DNA of 64,000 bases from Prevotella sp. khp7 (GCF_900109055.1 NZ_FOIV01000003.1:186001-250000); one strand, 5' to 3'. Counted from the first letter of the stretch, positions 54,501 to 63,725 are shown. Numbers and translations are program-made. Notes: generated by a model not told the origin, from the letters alone.

Positions 54501-54729
54501 GATACATGTCAGGGGCTGCAGGACCTAGAGTGGCCTCCCATAAGCCCGTTTCCGCGTTACGCGTCATAGCGTTGCGTCCTGCGAACTGCACGTCTACTTG
54601 AACTTCTTTTGCCTGGTCGTTCTTGTAACGGAAAGTTACGGTTCCATCCTGGTTACAGGTGGCGGACTGGGCTGCTGCCATGGTTGCCCATCCGATGAAT
54701 AGTTGTAATAAGATAGTTTTTTTCTTCAT
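51529..54729 (-). CDS. Multidomain CE1 esterase - GH43 - CBM6 enzyme
   Basis: A 1066-residue secreted protein (signal peptide 1-20). Domains: E-set sandwich (22-110); CE1 feruloyl/acetyl-esterase (about 115-370) with nucleophile S262 in IGGFSRGG, acid near D317 and H349 in YGHTW; a second E-set (405-495); a shortened, esterase-like remnant (500-620) with MAHGTVSY and IESWFKIGGADVMADKLI but no nucleophile; GH43 propeller (630-925) with base D637, D762 and acid E809 (YQEGPWFY); and CBM6-like lectin fold (930-1066). It can remove ester and arabinose or xylose groups from arabinoxylan (inference). A Cys-rich loop CCEKNDQKCC lies at 575-584. Confidence 0.9.
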   Translation of the reverse strand: MKKKTILLQLFIGWATMAAAQSATCNQDGTVTFRYKNDQAKEVQVDVQFAGRNAMTRNAETGLWEATLGPAAPDMYPYCFIVDGVSVMDPENQQYFPNEGFKNSLLEIPAKEGSLAHDIKNVPHGKVDYIHYYSKNLGATNQAVVYLPPKYKENPDKKYPVFYLISGTTDTEEVYYKVGRVNYILDNLIAEGKAEEMIVVLPYGNPYKLLPAQTEKAGVPQTQTMFGKDVFSLDLTDDLMPYIEKNYRTINDADHRAIGGFSRGGNQALSNGLRNLDKFSYLCSYSSFTATNIPGVYDNANDTNSKIHLFWLGVGTDDFLFGNARDYMEFLDKHGIRSVKEYTHDKYGHTWMNAKYFLSKTLPLLFKPEAAEKAMQGGQPVIAATGKEPQFTAGVMARLFPKPIISPEYISDGVVFRMKAPNAKEVKLAAEVLPKPLLMQRDSDGIWTAELNENVYETFTYYYLVDGTPVADPENMYLAPSIGFKPSICNNPSNPYHYMNLTDMAHGTVSYDLNSQQACYHPAEGKPQFAIQLIPGKYDTIESWFKIGGADVMADKLIGTKKLPPFCITTGKAECCEKNDQKCCEKKVYTIKADDYVTWPERRHALESLLDSLMLQAAVKGDISMNLPLFQTKYTADPAPLVVGDTLFLFTSHDASPEDIPDLNEKNSAGFFMYDWLLWSTTDMVNWTEHGAVASLKDIPWRSRENGAWAIQTVERNGKYYLYAPLHGHGIAVLEANSPYGPFKDPLGKPLVWDQSNWYDIDPSVYTDADGQAYLYWGNPHTFYARLNDNMTSLKDSVVKLPHIKHYQEGPWFYKRDGHYYCAFASTCCPEALGYAMSDSPTGPWEWKNYIMRPTLRNRGNHPGICDFKGHSYVFGQNYDLMHLDTFTHHERRSVSVAEITYNADGTINEVPYWLDLEPLKQLCWLNPYQRVEAETMAWGYGLKSAKMGIENTGVVADMPESTGKRDMYIFDINDGEFIKLRGVDFLHGAKKFSISAASTGTCKLTLRIDSQDGPIIGETLISDTGSVEKYKTFNAKVSGAQGVHDLYLCFSNSEGDTHLDYWQFK

Positions 54730-54742
54730 GTTGTTTTATTGT

Positions 54743-57700
54743 TTAATTTGACTTTGTATATTCTGAGGGTGTAACACCAAAGTGTTTCTTGAAGACTACC
54801 GAGAAATGACTCTGGGTGCTGAATCCGCACTTGTCGGAAATCTCGGAGACTGTGTATTTTCCGCTTTTCAGCAGCTCTGCAGCTCGATTGAGTTTGTAGG
54901 TGCGGAAGAAGTTCGAAGGCGTCTCGCCTGTCAGTCCTTTTATCTTGTAGTACAATTTTGTGCGTGAGATAAGCAGCAGTTTGGTGATGCGTGTCACGTC
55001 GAGTTCGGAATTCGAGAGTTCCTCCTCCATCAGTTTGTAGAGTTCTTCCATAAAATGCTTGTCCTGATCGGAGAGGGCGTTGTCTACGCCTTCGTCTTCT
55101 GTCGTTGTGGCCTTTGTCAGCAGTTTGCGTATGCGATCGCGATTCTTCAGTTGCGACTGAATCAGAGCTGACAGTACGGTGGGTTCGAATGGCTTTGTGA
55201 CATAGGCATCTGCGCCAACGCTCAGACCTTCGACCTGATTCTCTGCTGTGATCTTGGCTGTTACCAGAATGACGGGGATATGGCACAACTGTATGTCTTG
55301 CTTAATCTCATGACAAAGTTCGTAGCCGTCTTTGCCAGGCATGGCCACGTCGCTCAATACGAGGTTCGGCTCTTCAGCGCGCATCTCTTCAAGGGCGGTG
55401 TCTGCGTCGAGGCAGGTGATCAGGCGATAATCGCGTGAGAAGAGCAGACGCATGTAGTTGATGATTTCTGTGTCGTCGTCGACAACGAGTATCGTAGGTC
55501 GATGGTCCTCTGTTGTGTCGTAGGCAGAGGATCCTGATGCAGCATCGACAGGCAGTAACGCATTGACTGCCAGCGATCCGTCACCTTCCAACGGCCTGCG
55601 CTCTTCATCACTATAGGCATCCTCATTCATGGGGTAGATGAGTGTGAAAACGGCTCCTGTACCTTCTGTACGGTTGCTGGCTGTGAGTGAGCCATGATGG
55701 AGTTCTGCCAGTCGGCGTGAATAGTAAAGGCCTATGCCTGTACCCCAGTTTACCACGGCCTTCGTCTGGTTATCGAGCTGGTAGTAGCGCTTGAAGATGT
55801 TCTCCAACTGGTTTTCGGGCAAACCCTTACCTGTATCGGCAATCGTAACCTTTACCTGATTGTCTGCTACATCGAGCGAAACGTCTATCCTGCCTCCACG
55901 CGGTGTGAACTTCAGGGCGTTCGACAACAGGTTAGATACGATCTTTTCCAACTTGTCACCATCAGTCCAAGCTGTCAGCGAGTCTTCCATGCCAAAGCGG
56001 TTAATGGTCAGGCCTTTTTCCTTGGCGTTAAATTCAAAGATGTCGCAGATGTCGTTCATAGCTTTCACCACATCGATTTGTTCAACGTTCAGCCGTAATG
56101 TGTCGTTCTCGAGTTTGTTGAAGTCCATGAGCTGATTAACGAGTTTGAACATACGTTGTATGCTACGTTGGGCTACGTTGAGAAGGTTCTTGTCCTCGTC
56201 ATTGAGTGAGACACTCCTGGCAAGCTGGCCTACAGGCCCTGCAATCATGGTCAATGGCGTGCGGAACTCATGAGCTATGTTGGCAAAAAAGCTCATGTTC
56301 ATCTGGTTGGTGCGTAACTCCTGCTCTTTCTCCATCTCTGCCTGTCGGGCAGCACGACGGGCAGCCACCACGCGCTTAGCGTTACGATAGAGATAGACTG
56401 CCAGCGAAGCTGCTAGCGCCAAGTAGATAAGCCACGCCCACCAGCTGTTGGCTGGGGCGGGTTTCACCACGATGCTTAGTGTGCGTTCGTCGGAGTTCGT
56501 CTCGTCACTGGCGCTGTCGGTGGTTTTCACACGGAAGGTATAATGCCCTGATGGCAGGTTTGCATAGTTGGCTGTATGGGTGTTTCCAGCGTCAATCCAG
56601 TCGTGGTCGAAGCCATCCATCTTATAGTAATAGCGCACACGCTCGTATTCTCCGAAGTCGAGGGCTGTAAACGAAATGCTGATACTGTTTTCACTATAAT
56701 TCAGCTTAACTTCGCGACAACTGTCGAGCAGGGCCTCTATGGGGCCGTTTTCTGAGGGCCTAACCAGTTGGTTGTGTATCTTCAGATCGCAAAAGCGTAT
56801 GGGTATCTGTCTGAGTGTGTCAATGTCTGCAGGGTTAAACATGGTAATGCCCTCTGTGCCTCCGAATACCAGACTTCCATTAGGTAACTTGCATGAGGCA
56901 CGGTCGCAGAACTCATCGCCTCCAATGCCATCAGCTTTATAGAGGGCGGTGATACGCCCCGTCTTCCGATCCCAGCGGTTCAGACCTTTCATCGTACTAA
57001 TCCAGAGGTTTCCTTGCTGGTCTTCTTCTATACTACCCACATCAGAACAAGATAGGCCAGCGATGCGTGTCATCTGGTTGGTTTTCAGACTGTAATGCAG
57101 TAGTCCGTTACTTACGGTTCCAATCCATACGTCGCCCTGTGAGTCTTGCACCATATCAGTGGGAATATAGACGCTTCGACGAATGCACTGTGCCATTGAG
57201 GGAATATCGAGTTCGCTCAGTTTTCCTGTCTGTGGGTTCATGCGCACAATCTTCTGGAAGAAGGCCGAGATAAGCATCTGGCCATTGTCCAATTTGAGTA
57301 GCGAGGGAATAAAGCAGAAGTCTGCATTGAAAGCCTGCTTCACAACAGGTGTGTTGCTGTTGGGCGGAAAACCAACAATATCATTACTGCTGGTTGCTAG
57401 CCATATCGTTCCGTCGTCGGTCTGCTCGAAATCCATCGTTGCCATGATCGTCCATTGGTTTAGGATACTTAGTCTGCCACTTTCATAGCGACACTTCATC
57501 ACTAGACTGGGGGTAGAGAGCCATAATAGTCCGTCACGGTCACAGAATATGTGGGTAACAGCATTCTTTTGTTCGCCTGCAGGTAAGCCTTGTAAGGGAA
57601 TAGATTCTGCCTTCTGACTCTCGCAGTGGTAGACATAGACGCCTTTGAGCAGGGTAGAGATCCAGAGATTCTTAGCTTTGTCCATAGCCACGGCCAGCAC

Positions 57701-58774
57701 TGATGAGTTCTCGATGACACGGTTCAGGTAATTATCGCTACCACCGAATTTCTCTTTATAGTAATAGTCTGCAAAAAGCCCCTTGTCGTAGGTACCCAGC
57801 CACACGTTCTTCCGTGAGTCTTGGAAAACTTGTGTCACCATGGCATCAGGGACGGGTAGGGTGAATCCTGTATCGCCCTCGCCATGCAAAGTGTGGGCCA
57901 GGAGATTGAGTTCAAACACGCCATTGTGAGAGGTACTGAGCAGAATGGTGTTGTTTTCCAGAAGACGAGCAGCCTGAATGATGCTGTTATGTGCCATCAG
58001 GCGCGACTCCATTGCTGCGTCAAGTGGCACGACGTGCTGTGACTTGGTGTCGTAGAGCATCATGAATCCATAGCCTGAAAGCACCATCAGACCATTCGAC
58101 AGTATCTCTGAATAGAAATAGTATCGCTCGTCCAATGGTATTTCTTTCTTCAGTTTCAGTGTCTCGTTATCGTAGACTAATATTCGCTGCGACTCCGTGA
58201 TAAGAATATTGTCTGAAGCGTCTATGATACAGTTGCCCCAAGTCCATGACTGTCTTTCCATTTGTCTGCCAATACATGGAAGGAAGGCCTGCTCCTTTTC
58301 GTCGAGTCGGAGCACCTCTGTACCATTATATACATAGATACGCCCCTTACTGTCTTCAAGCAGTTTCTGAGTGTTGAGATTGGCAGACTTGACAGTGATA
58401 CGATCGAAACTGTCCATACGGCTGTAACGGCATACACCATTCACTGTCGCCACCCAGAGTCGTCCCTGCTGGTCGCAAAGGATGTCTTTTATCTGATTGT
58501 CGGGCAGACCCAATGAATCGTCAGTACAAAGATACTGGTGATATTCATGACCATCGTAACGATTCAATCCTCTGAATGTTCCAATCCAGAGTTGGCCTGC
58601 AGCATCTTCTGCTATACATTGCACGCGACTGTTCGACAGTTCCTGAGCTACAACAACGCTGTGCTCCTCGTCTTTGTCACGTTGTTGTGTCGTTGCTGCC
58701 TTCTGACATGATAACAGCGTTATCATAGCCATCATGATGACTATAATCTCTCTCTGTCCTGTCGTTTTTATCAT
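54743..58774 (-). CDS. Hybrid two-component system regulator (HTCS)
   Basis: A 1343-residue one-protein phosphorelay. The periplasmic part has about fourteen Reg_prop beta-propeller repeats (for example AEDAAGQLWIGTFRGLNRYDG, FCDRDGLLWLSTP) and a Y_Y_Y domain (YYYKMDGFDHDWIDAG). Then comes a membrane helix (WWAWLIYLALAASLAVYLY), a histidine kinase with H835 (NIAHEFRTPL) and full ATPase boxes, a receiver with D1142 (LSDVAMPGKDGYE), and an AraC helix-turn-helix at the end (VSEISDKCGFSTQSHFSVVFK). The N-terminus has a lipobox-like MITLLSC. It heads the minus-strand operon and probably senses oligosaccharides from the same glycan. Confidence 0.95.
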   Translation of the reverse strand: MIKTTGQREIIVIMMAMITLLSCQKAATTQQRDKDEEHSVVVAQELSNSRVQCIAEDAAGQLWIGTFRGLNRYDGHEYHQYLCTDDSLGLPDNQIKDILCDQQGRLWVATVNGVCRYSRMDSFDRITVKSANLNTQKLLEDSKGRIYVYNGTEVLRLDEKEQAFLPCIGRQMERQSWTWGNCIIDASDNILITESQRILVYDNETLKLKKEIPLDERYYFYSEILSNGLMVLSGYGFMMLYDTKSQHVVPLDAAMESRLMAHNSIIQAARLLENNTILLSTSHNGVFELNLLAHTLHGEGDTGFTLPVPDAMVTQVFQDSRKNVWLGTYDKGLFADYYYKEKFGGSDNYLNRVIENSSVLAVAMDKAKNLWISTLLKGVYVYHCESQKAESIPLQGLPAGEQKNAVTHIFCDRDGLLWLSTPSLVMKCRYESGRLSILNQWTIMATMDFEQTDDGTIWLATSSNDIVGFPPNSNTPVVKQAFNADFCFIPSLLKLDNGQMLISAFFQKIVRMNPQTGKLSELDIPSMAQCIRRSVYIPTDMVQDSQGDVWIGTVSNGLLHYSLKTNQMTRIAGLSCSDVGSIEEDQQGNLWISTMKGLNRWDRKTGRITALYKADGIGGDEFCDRASCKLPNGSLVFGGTEGITMFNPADIDTLRQIPIRFCDLKIHNQLVRPSENGPIEALLDSCREVKLNYSENSISISFTALDFGEYERVRYYYKMDGFDHDWIDAGNTHTANYANLPSGHYTFRVKTTDSASDETNSDERTLSIVVKPAPANSWWAWLIYLALAASLAVYLYRNAKRVVAARRAARQAEMEKEQELRTNQMNMSFFANIAHEFRTPLTMIAGPVGQLARSVSLNDEDKNLLNVAQRSIQRMFKLVNQLMDFNKLENDTLRLNVEQIDVVKAMNDICDIFEFNAKEKGLTINRFGMEDSLTAWTDGDKLEKIVSNLLSNALKFTPRGGRIDVSLDVADNQVKVTIADTGKGLPENQLENIFKRYYQLDNQTKAVVNWGTGIGLYYSRRLAELHHGSLTASNRTEGTGAVFTLIYPMNEDAYSDEERRPLEGDGSLAVNALLPVDAASGSSAYDTTEDHRPTILVVDDDTEIINYMRLLFSRDYRLITCLDADTALEEMRAEEPNLVLSDVAMPGKDGYELCHEIKQDIQLCHIPVILVTAKITAENQVEGLSVGADAYVTKPFEPTVLSALIQSQLKNRDRIRKLLTKATTTEDEGVDNALSDQDKHFMEELYKLMEEELSNSELDVTRITKLLLISRTKLYYKIKGLTGETPSNFFRTYKLNRAAELLKSGKYTVSEISDKCGFSTQSHFSVVFKKHFGVTPSEYTKSN

Positions 58775-58796
58775 ATCTGATTTTAGTTTTAGGCCA

Positions 58797-58804
58797 CAAA
58801 GATA
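58797..58804 (-). promoter_or_regulatory. Bacteroidota -7 promoter box for the HTCS gene
   Basis: Minus-strand TATCTTTG, 22 bases before the start at 58774. Confidence 0.6.
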
Positions 58805-58850
58805 CATATTATTATTCAAATATAAGTAATTTCTATGTTTTTTAAACAAA

Positions 58851-58930
58851 TTGAACAAGTTTTGAACAAATAGGAAAGACTCTCGATATTTTTGAACGCT
58901 TACGAAAATCAAAAGAACGCCTTGAAACGC
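58851..58930 (+). promoter_or_regulatory. Phased TTGAAC-type repeats, candidate HTCS binding sites
   Basis: TTGAACAA (58851), TTGAACAA (58862), TTGAACGC (58892), AAGAACGC (58913) and TTGAAACGC (58922). Spacings are 11, 30, 21 and 9 bases, close to whole helical turns, and all lie between the divergent HTCS and susC genes upstream of the susC promoter. Confidence 0.5.
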
Positions 58931-58949
58931 CACCTGATATTTATTTATA

Positions 58950-58957
58950 TACCTTTG
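58950..58957 (+). promoter_or_regulatory. Bacteroidota -7 promoter box for susC
   Basis: TACCTTTG, 59 bases before ATG 59017. Confidence 0.6.
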
Positions 58958-59016
58958 CCGTCGAAAATTTAATCAAACCAAAGTATTATCTAACATTTAA
59001 CTCAAAACAATTGCAA

Positions 59017-62000
59017 ATGAAAAAGATCAGTTTACTGATGGTGTTGATGGCATTATTTATGTCAGTGACATCTTTCGCCCAAGGAGTCAAGGGCACAGTG
59101 ATCGACGAGAACGGTGAACCCGTGATCGGTGCGACAATCGTTGACAAGGTTAATAGCCAGAATGCAGCGATTACAGATTTTGATGGACGTTTTACCATTA
59201 ACGTGAACGCGGGAAAAACCATCGTTGTTTCTTACATTGGCTACGAGACACAGGAGCTGGCGGCTAAGAATGGCATGACCGTTCGTCTGCAGCCCGATAA
59301 CAAAGTACTCGATGAAGTCGTTGTAGTAGGTTATGGTGTTCAGAAAAAGAGTAGTGTGACAGGTGCCATCTCGCAAGTAAAGCCTGAGGATATGGAGAAC
59401 CGTACCATCTCGAACGCGCAACAGGCTTTGCAGGGAAAGACCTCTGGTGTACAGATTATCTCAACCTCAGCAGCCCCTGGCTCATCACCCACCGTACGTG
59501 TGCGCGGTTATTCTTCTAATAAAAGCAGCGAGCCCCTCTATGTGGTCGATGGTGTACGTCTGAGCGACATTAGTGGTATCGACCCTGCCACTATCGCCTC
59601 GATGGAAATTCTGAAAGACGCTGCTTCTGCTGCTATTTACGGTGCTGAAGCCGGTAATGGTGTAGTGCTCATCACAACCAAGAAGGGTAAGGCAGGACAA
59701 GGTAAGATTGCCTACGACTTCATGTGGACTGATGAGAGTCTGGCTCGCATCCCCAAGATGCTGAATGCTAAGGAATATATGCAGTATATGGTGGAGGGCA
59801 ACCTCTTTACACAGGACTATATGAATGCCAATTGGGATGGTAAGACAGATACAAAATGGACTGACGTGGCCTTCACGCATGGTCACATGCAGAAGCATAA
59901 CTTCTCATTCACTGGCGGTAACGATCGAGGGAACTATTATCTGGCTCTTTCATACCTTAATAATGACGGTATTGTAAAAGGCGATGCAGACACCTATAAG
60001 CGTCTTACAGCCACCGTTAATGGTGAATATAAGATTAAAGACTGGTTGAAAGTGGGTACCACCAATCAGGTAGAGAAATACAATGTCCGTCAGGTGTCTA
60101 CCAATAATGAGTACGGCTCTCTGTTGACAGCTGTGCTCATGATGGATCCTCTGACTCCAGATACCTATGGTAAAGAACTGCCTGCGAACCTTCAGGCGTA
60201 TCAAGCCATGGGCAAGACATTCTTACAGGACGGGAATGATAACTACTATGGTGTGAGCCAGTTCTACAATGGTGAGCAGTATCATCCTATGATTATGCGC
60301 GATAATGGACTGAATAAGAATTCTGGCTTTAATGTAACGGGATCAGTCTATGGTGACTTTACGCTGATTCCTAACCTTACTGTCACTTCACGCTTTGGTT
60401 ATCGTCTTACAGGAACACGCTCTTCTTCTACCTCACTGCCTTTCTTTGGCAATGCCGTTCAGAGCCGCGATTATGTGGATCAGAGCAACACCTCGAGCAC
60501 TACAATCTATTACCAGTGGGAGAACTTTGCTAACTATATGAAGTCTTTTGGCAACCACACAGTAAGTGCTATGGTGGGTATGTCGTTCCAGGATTCAAGC
60601 TATGATTATGTAACGGGTCAGCTAACTTCTAATGGTGAGGATGCCATCAAGAAGAACGATCCCCTGTTCTACTACCTGAACTATGCCAACGCCTCAGCAA
60701 CGAAGGGTGTTAGCGGTGAGACTACCAGCAGCACCAAGTTCTCTTATTTTGGTCGTCTGGGTTATGATTTCCTGGGTCGTTATATGTTGCAGGCTTCACT
60801 CCGTGCTGATGCTGCTGACCTTTCAAAACTCTCTCCGAAGAAACGCTGGGGTTACTTCCCCGCTGTATCAGTAGGTTGGACCATCAGCGAGGAGAAGTTC
60901 TTTGCTCCTTTGAAAAAAGCCTTCGACAGTTTGAAGTTCCGTGCCTCTTGGGGCCAGAACGGTAGCCTCTCTGCACTCAGTGGTTACAGCTATAGTACCG
61001 ATATCGCTCTGGGTGGGCTCTATCCTTTCGGCTCTGGTATCCAGTATACACAGGCAGCAGCTCCCTCAACCATGGGTAATGAAGACCTGAAGTGGGAGAC
61101 TTCAGAACAGCTGAACTTCGGTCTTGATGGTATTCTGATGGGTGGTCGCCTGACCTTCGGCGTCGACTACTTCACTAAGAAGACAAAAGACCTGCTGGTT
61201 TGGAACACAACGCCTTCGCTGGTTATCGGTGGCGCTACATCACCTATCAACGCAGGTAATGTGGAGAACAAAGGGTTTGAGTTTGAATTAGGATGGAGAG
61301 ACCACATTGGCGACTTCAGCTACGGCATCCGTGCAAACCTCTCTACGCTGAGTAATAAGGTGACTTATATTGATCCTTCAATAACCCGTCTGGCTGGTAG
61401 CACGTTCCACACCTACACTATCACCTACTTCGAGCAGGGCTATCCCGTATACTATTTCCGTGGCTTCGAGTTCGACAAGATTAATCCAGAGACTGGTGAT
61501 CCCATGTTTAAGGATATCAATGGCGATGGCGTGGTGAACAACGACGACCTGACTGATATTGGAAATGCCATTCCTGACTTTACTTATGGTATTACCCTGA
61601 ATGCTGCCTACAAGGGCTTCGACCTCACCGTATTCGGTACAGGCTCTCACGGCAATAAGATATTCAATTGTATCAACCGTCCTGACTACGCTACATCGAA
61701 TAAGATGAAGGAAGTGCTCTACGACGACCGTTGGAATCCGACAAACACCACAGGTACAAAGCCCCGTGCGGGCGCTAACGACATGGACAAGTATGTTGAC
61801 TCAAGCGCTATGATCTACGACGGAAGCTATTTCAAGATCAAACAGATCCAGTTGGGTTACACACTGCCAAAGAACGTGTTGAGCAAGGTTGGTATCAGCA
61901 ACGCCCGTGTCTATGGATCGCTCGATGACTTCTTCACCTTCTCAAGCTACCCCGGTTTCGATCCGGAAGCTGCTGCCAACACTACCACAGGTATGGGTGT

Positions 62001-62061
62001 CGACAAGGGTGCTTATCCCACTTCAAAGAAGGTGGTACTTGGTTTCAATATTGAATTCTAA
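59017..62061 (+). CDS. SusC-like TonB-linked outer-membrane transporter
   Basis: A 1014-residue SusC/RagA protein. Signal peptide (1-21, ending in TSFAQ), carboxypeptidase-regulatory-like domain (about 23-95: GVKGTVIDENGEPVIGATI), a TonB-box-like DEVVVVGYG, and a plug with the SusC signature (IRGYSSN-like VRVRGYSSN; PLYVVDGVRL, EILKDAASAAIYGAEAGNGVVLITTKKGK). The large barrel ends in KKVVLGFNIEF. It imports oligosaccharides with the partner SusD. It lies 18 bases before the SusD gene and divergent from the HTCS, so it is the likely regulated entry gene of the locus. Confidence 0.96.
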   Translation: MKKISLLMVLMALFMSVTSFAQGVKGTVIDENGEPVIGATIVDKVNSQNAAITDFDGRFTINVNAGKTIVVSYIGYETQELAAKNGMTVRLQPDNKVLDEVVVVGYGVQKKSSVTGAISQVKPEDMENRTISNAQQALQGKTSGVQIISTSAAPGSSPTVRVRGYSSNKSSEPLYVVDGVRLSDISGIDPATIASMEILKDAASAAIYGAEAGNGVVLITTKKGKAGQGKIAYDFMWTDESLARIPKMLNAKEYMQYMVEGNLFTQDYMNANWDGKTDTKWTDVAFTHGHMQKHNFSFTGGNDRGNYYLALSYLNNDGIVKGDADTYKRLTATVNGEYKIKDWLKVGTTNQVEKYNVRQVSTNNEYGSLLTAVLMMDPLTPDTYGKELPANLQAYQAMGKTFLQDGNDNYYGVSQFYNGEQYHPMIMRDNGLNKNSGFNVTGSVYGDFTLIPNLTVTSRFGYRLTGTRSSSTSLPFFGNAVQSRDYVDQSNTSSTTIYYQWENFANYMKSFGNHTVSAMVGMSFQDSSYDYVTGQLTSNGEDAIKKNDPLFYYLNYANASATKGVSGETTSSTKFSYFGRLGYDFLGRYMLQASLRADAADLSKLSPKKRWGYFPAVSVGWTISEEKFFAPLKKAFDSLKFRASWGQNGSLSALSGYSYSTDIALGGLYPFGSGIQYTQAAAPSTMGNEDLKWETSEQLNFGLDGILMGGRLTFGVDYFTKKTKDLLVWNTTPSLVIGGATSPINAGNVENKGFEFELGWRDHIGDFSYGIRANLSTLSNKVTYIDPSITRLAGSTFHTYTITYFEQGYPVYYFRGFEFDKINPETGDPMFKDINGDGVVNNDDLTDIGNAIPDFTYGITLNAAYKGFDLTVFGTGSHGNKIFNCINRPDYATSNKMKEVLYDDRWNPTNTTGTKPRAGANDMDKYVDSSAMIYDGSYFKIKQIQLGYTLPKNVLSKVGISNARVYGSLDDFFTFSSYPGFDPEAAANTTTGMGVDKGAYPTSKKVVLGFNIEF

Positions 62062-62079
62062 CTTTTTACTTTAACGACA

Positions 62080-63645
62080 ATGAAAAAGAATAAATTATAT
62101 ATCGCATTGCTGGGTGTGATGTCGCTGATGACTGTCAGTTGTGAGAGTGAACTCGACATTGAGAAACACGGCAACATGGGTAGTATGGATACATACTACA
62201 CTACCGACGAGAATATCAATACCGCAACAGCATCTATGTATCTCGAGATGCGTAGCAACTATTACAACTGGTTCTTCGTCAAGAACCTGCTTTCCGACGA
62301 TATCTGGTGTGGCGGTGGTCAGCGTGGTGACAATGGTGAGATGGAAAAACTCAATGAGTATCGTTTCGACTCTAACCATGGTATGATAGAGAGCCTCTAT
62401 TCTGGGCTCTATGGCATTATCTACAAGGCCAACCTGATTATCGATAAGACTGAAGGTGAGACTGCTGTGATGAAGCGTGCCATCAACGAGGCGAAGGTGT
62501 TCCGTGCTTTCGGGCATTTCGAACTCGTTACCCTCTGGGGCACGGCTCCAAAGGTAGATCATCTGTTGGCTGCCAGCGAATATCGTCAGGCTAACGGCAC
62601 TGCTGCTGACACATGGGCTTTCGTTGAGCAGGATCTCACAGAGGCTATCAACAGTGGAACGCTGCCCTCAAAAAGCGATGTAAACGATCAGGAGACGGGT
62701 ATCCGTGTAACCAAAGAGTTCGCTCAGGCGCTGTTGGGTAAGGCCTATCTCTTCCAGGGTAAGTACAGCGAGGCCGCTGCTATGTTCGAGAATGTGATTG
62801 GCTCAAACAAGTATGCCCTCTATCAGGGTGAGTACGACGCCCAGTTCCATGCAGCTGCTAACAATAACTGCGAATCGCTCTTCGAACTCCAGAAGCGTTA
62901 CGATCCAGAGCAGATGTGGAACCAGTTCGACATGCTTTACCTCATGCAGGGTTGGCGCACCAGTGTGCTCACTTATGGTGGTGAGGCTATGATGAAACTG
63001 GCTCTTGGTACCTACGGATTTTCTAACCCCCGCAAGTCGCTCTATGATGCTTTCGTTGCCTGGGAGGGCGCTGATGGTTATCGCCTCAGCAAGTCGATCA
63101 TGACCTACGATCAGCTCAAGGCTTTTGGTGTTGACGTACAGCCGGGTGCCAGCGTTTATGGCAGTGAGGGATACTTCTTCTGGAAGAACCAGTCGCTTAA
63201 AGAAGACTGTGTTGTCGATCAGATGTTCTTCCAAGGCGTTCAGTTCATCGATCTGAAGGTGATGCGCTATGCAGAGGTTCTGCTGATGGCTGCTGAGGCA
63301 CAGTTGCAGGCAGGCAATGCCACCAAGGCTCTTGAGTATGTCAACCAGATTCGTATACGTGCCAAGGAGACTCCTCTGGCCAGTGTAACCCTCGAAGATA
63401 TCAAGACGGAAAAGCGCCTGGAACTCTGTAACGAAAGTGTGCGCTATCAGGACCTTGTACGCTGGGGTGATGCCAAGACTGCTATGGGAAATCAGGGTAA
63501 GGACGTGCCTGCCTTCACTACATCTGGCGTTCAGTGGAACTGGCACAATGACAAGTATGGCTTCCAGGATAAGAACATGCTTCTGCCTATTCCTTTGAAG
63601 GAACTTGAGCTCAATCCAAACATGCAGCCCAACGCGGGTTGGTAA
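62080..63645 (+). CDS. SusD-like nutrient-binding lipoprotein
   Basis: A 521-residue SusD/RagB surface lipoprotein. Signal peptide ends at the lipobox TVSC (C21 region), followed by SELDIEKHGN. TPR-like helices and conserved SusD segments are visible: EAKVFRAFGHFELVTLWG, TADTWAFVEQDLTEAI, EFAQALLGKAYLFQGKYSEAAAMFENVI, LMAAEAQLQAGNATKALEYVNQIRIRA and TEKRLELCNESVRYQDLVRWG. It forms the lid over the SusC barrel. It ends with PNMQPNAGW, typical for the family. Confidence 0.96.
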   Translation: MKKNKLYIALLGVMSLMTVSCESELDIEKHGNMGSMDTYYTTDENINTATASMYLEMRSNYYNWFFVKNLLSDDIWCGGGQRGDNGEMEKLNEYRFDSNHGMIESLYSGLYGIIYKANLIIDKTEGETAVMKRAINEAKVFRAFGHFELVTLWGTAPKVDHLLAASEYRQANGTAADTWAFVEQDLTEAINSGTLPSKSDVNDQETGIRVTKEFAQALLGKAYLFQGKYSEAAAMFENVIGSNKYALYQGEYDAQFHAAANNNCESLFELQKRYDPEQMWNQFDMLYLMQGWRTSVLTYGGEAMMKLALGTYGFSNPRKSLYDAFVAWEGADGYRLSKSIMTYDQLKAFGVDVQPGASVYGSEGYFFWKNQSLKEDCVVDQMFFQGVQFIDLKVMRYAEVLLMAAEAQLQAGNATKALEYVNQIRIRAKETPLASVTLEDIKTEKRLELCNESVRYQDLVRWGDAKTAMGNQGKDVPAFTTSGVQWNWHNDKYGFQDKNMLLPIPLKELELNPNMQPNAGW

Positions 63646-63656
63646 TTATTAACATA

Positions 63657-63702
63657 GAATGGTGCAGGGATATCGGAAAAATTTCTTATCTTTGCACCAT
63701 TC
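63657..63702. repeat. 10-bp inverted repeat overlapping a promoter
   Basis: GAATGGTGCA (63657-63666) pairs with TGCACCATTC (63693-63702). The right arm overlaps the -7 box of the next gene. Confidence 0.6.
63687..63694 (+). promoter_or_regulatory. Bacteroidota -7 promoter box for the following esterase gene
   Basis: TATCTTTG, 31 bases before ATG 63726. It gives that gene its own start of transcription after susD. Confidence 0.6.
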
Positions 63703-63725
63703 AATAACTAAATAAGATTAGTAAT

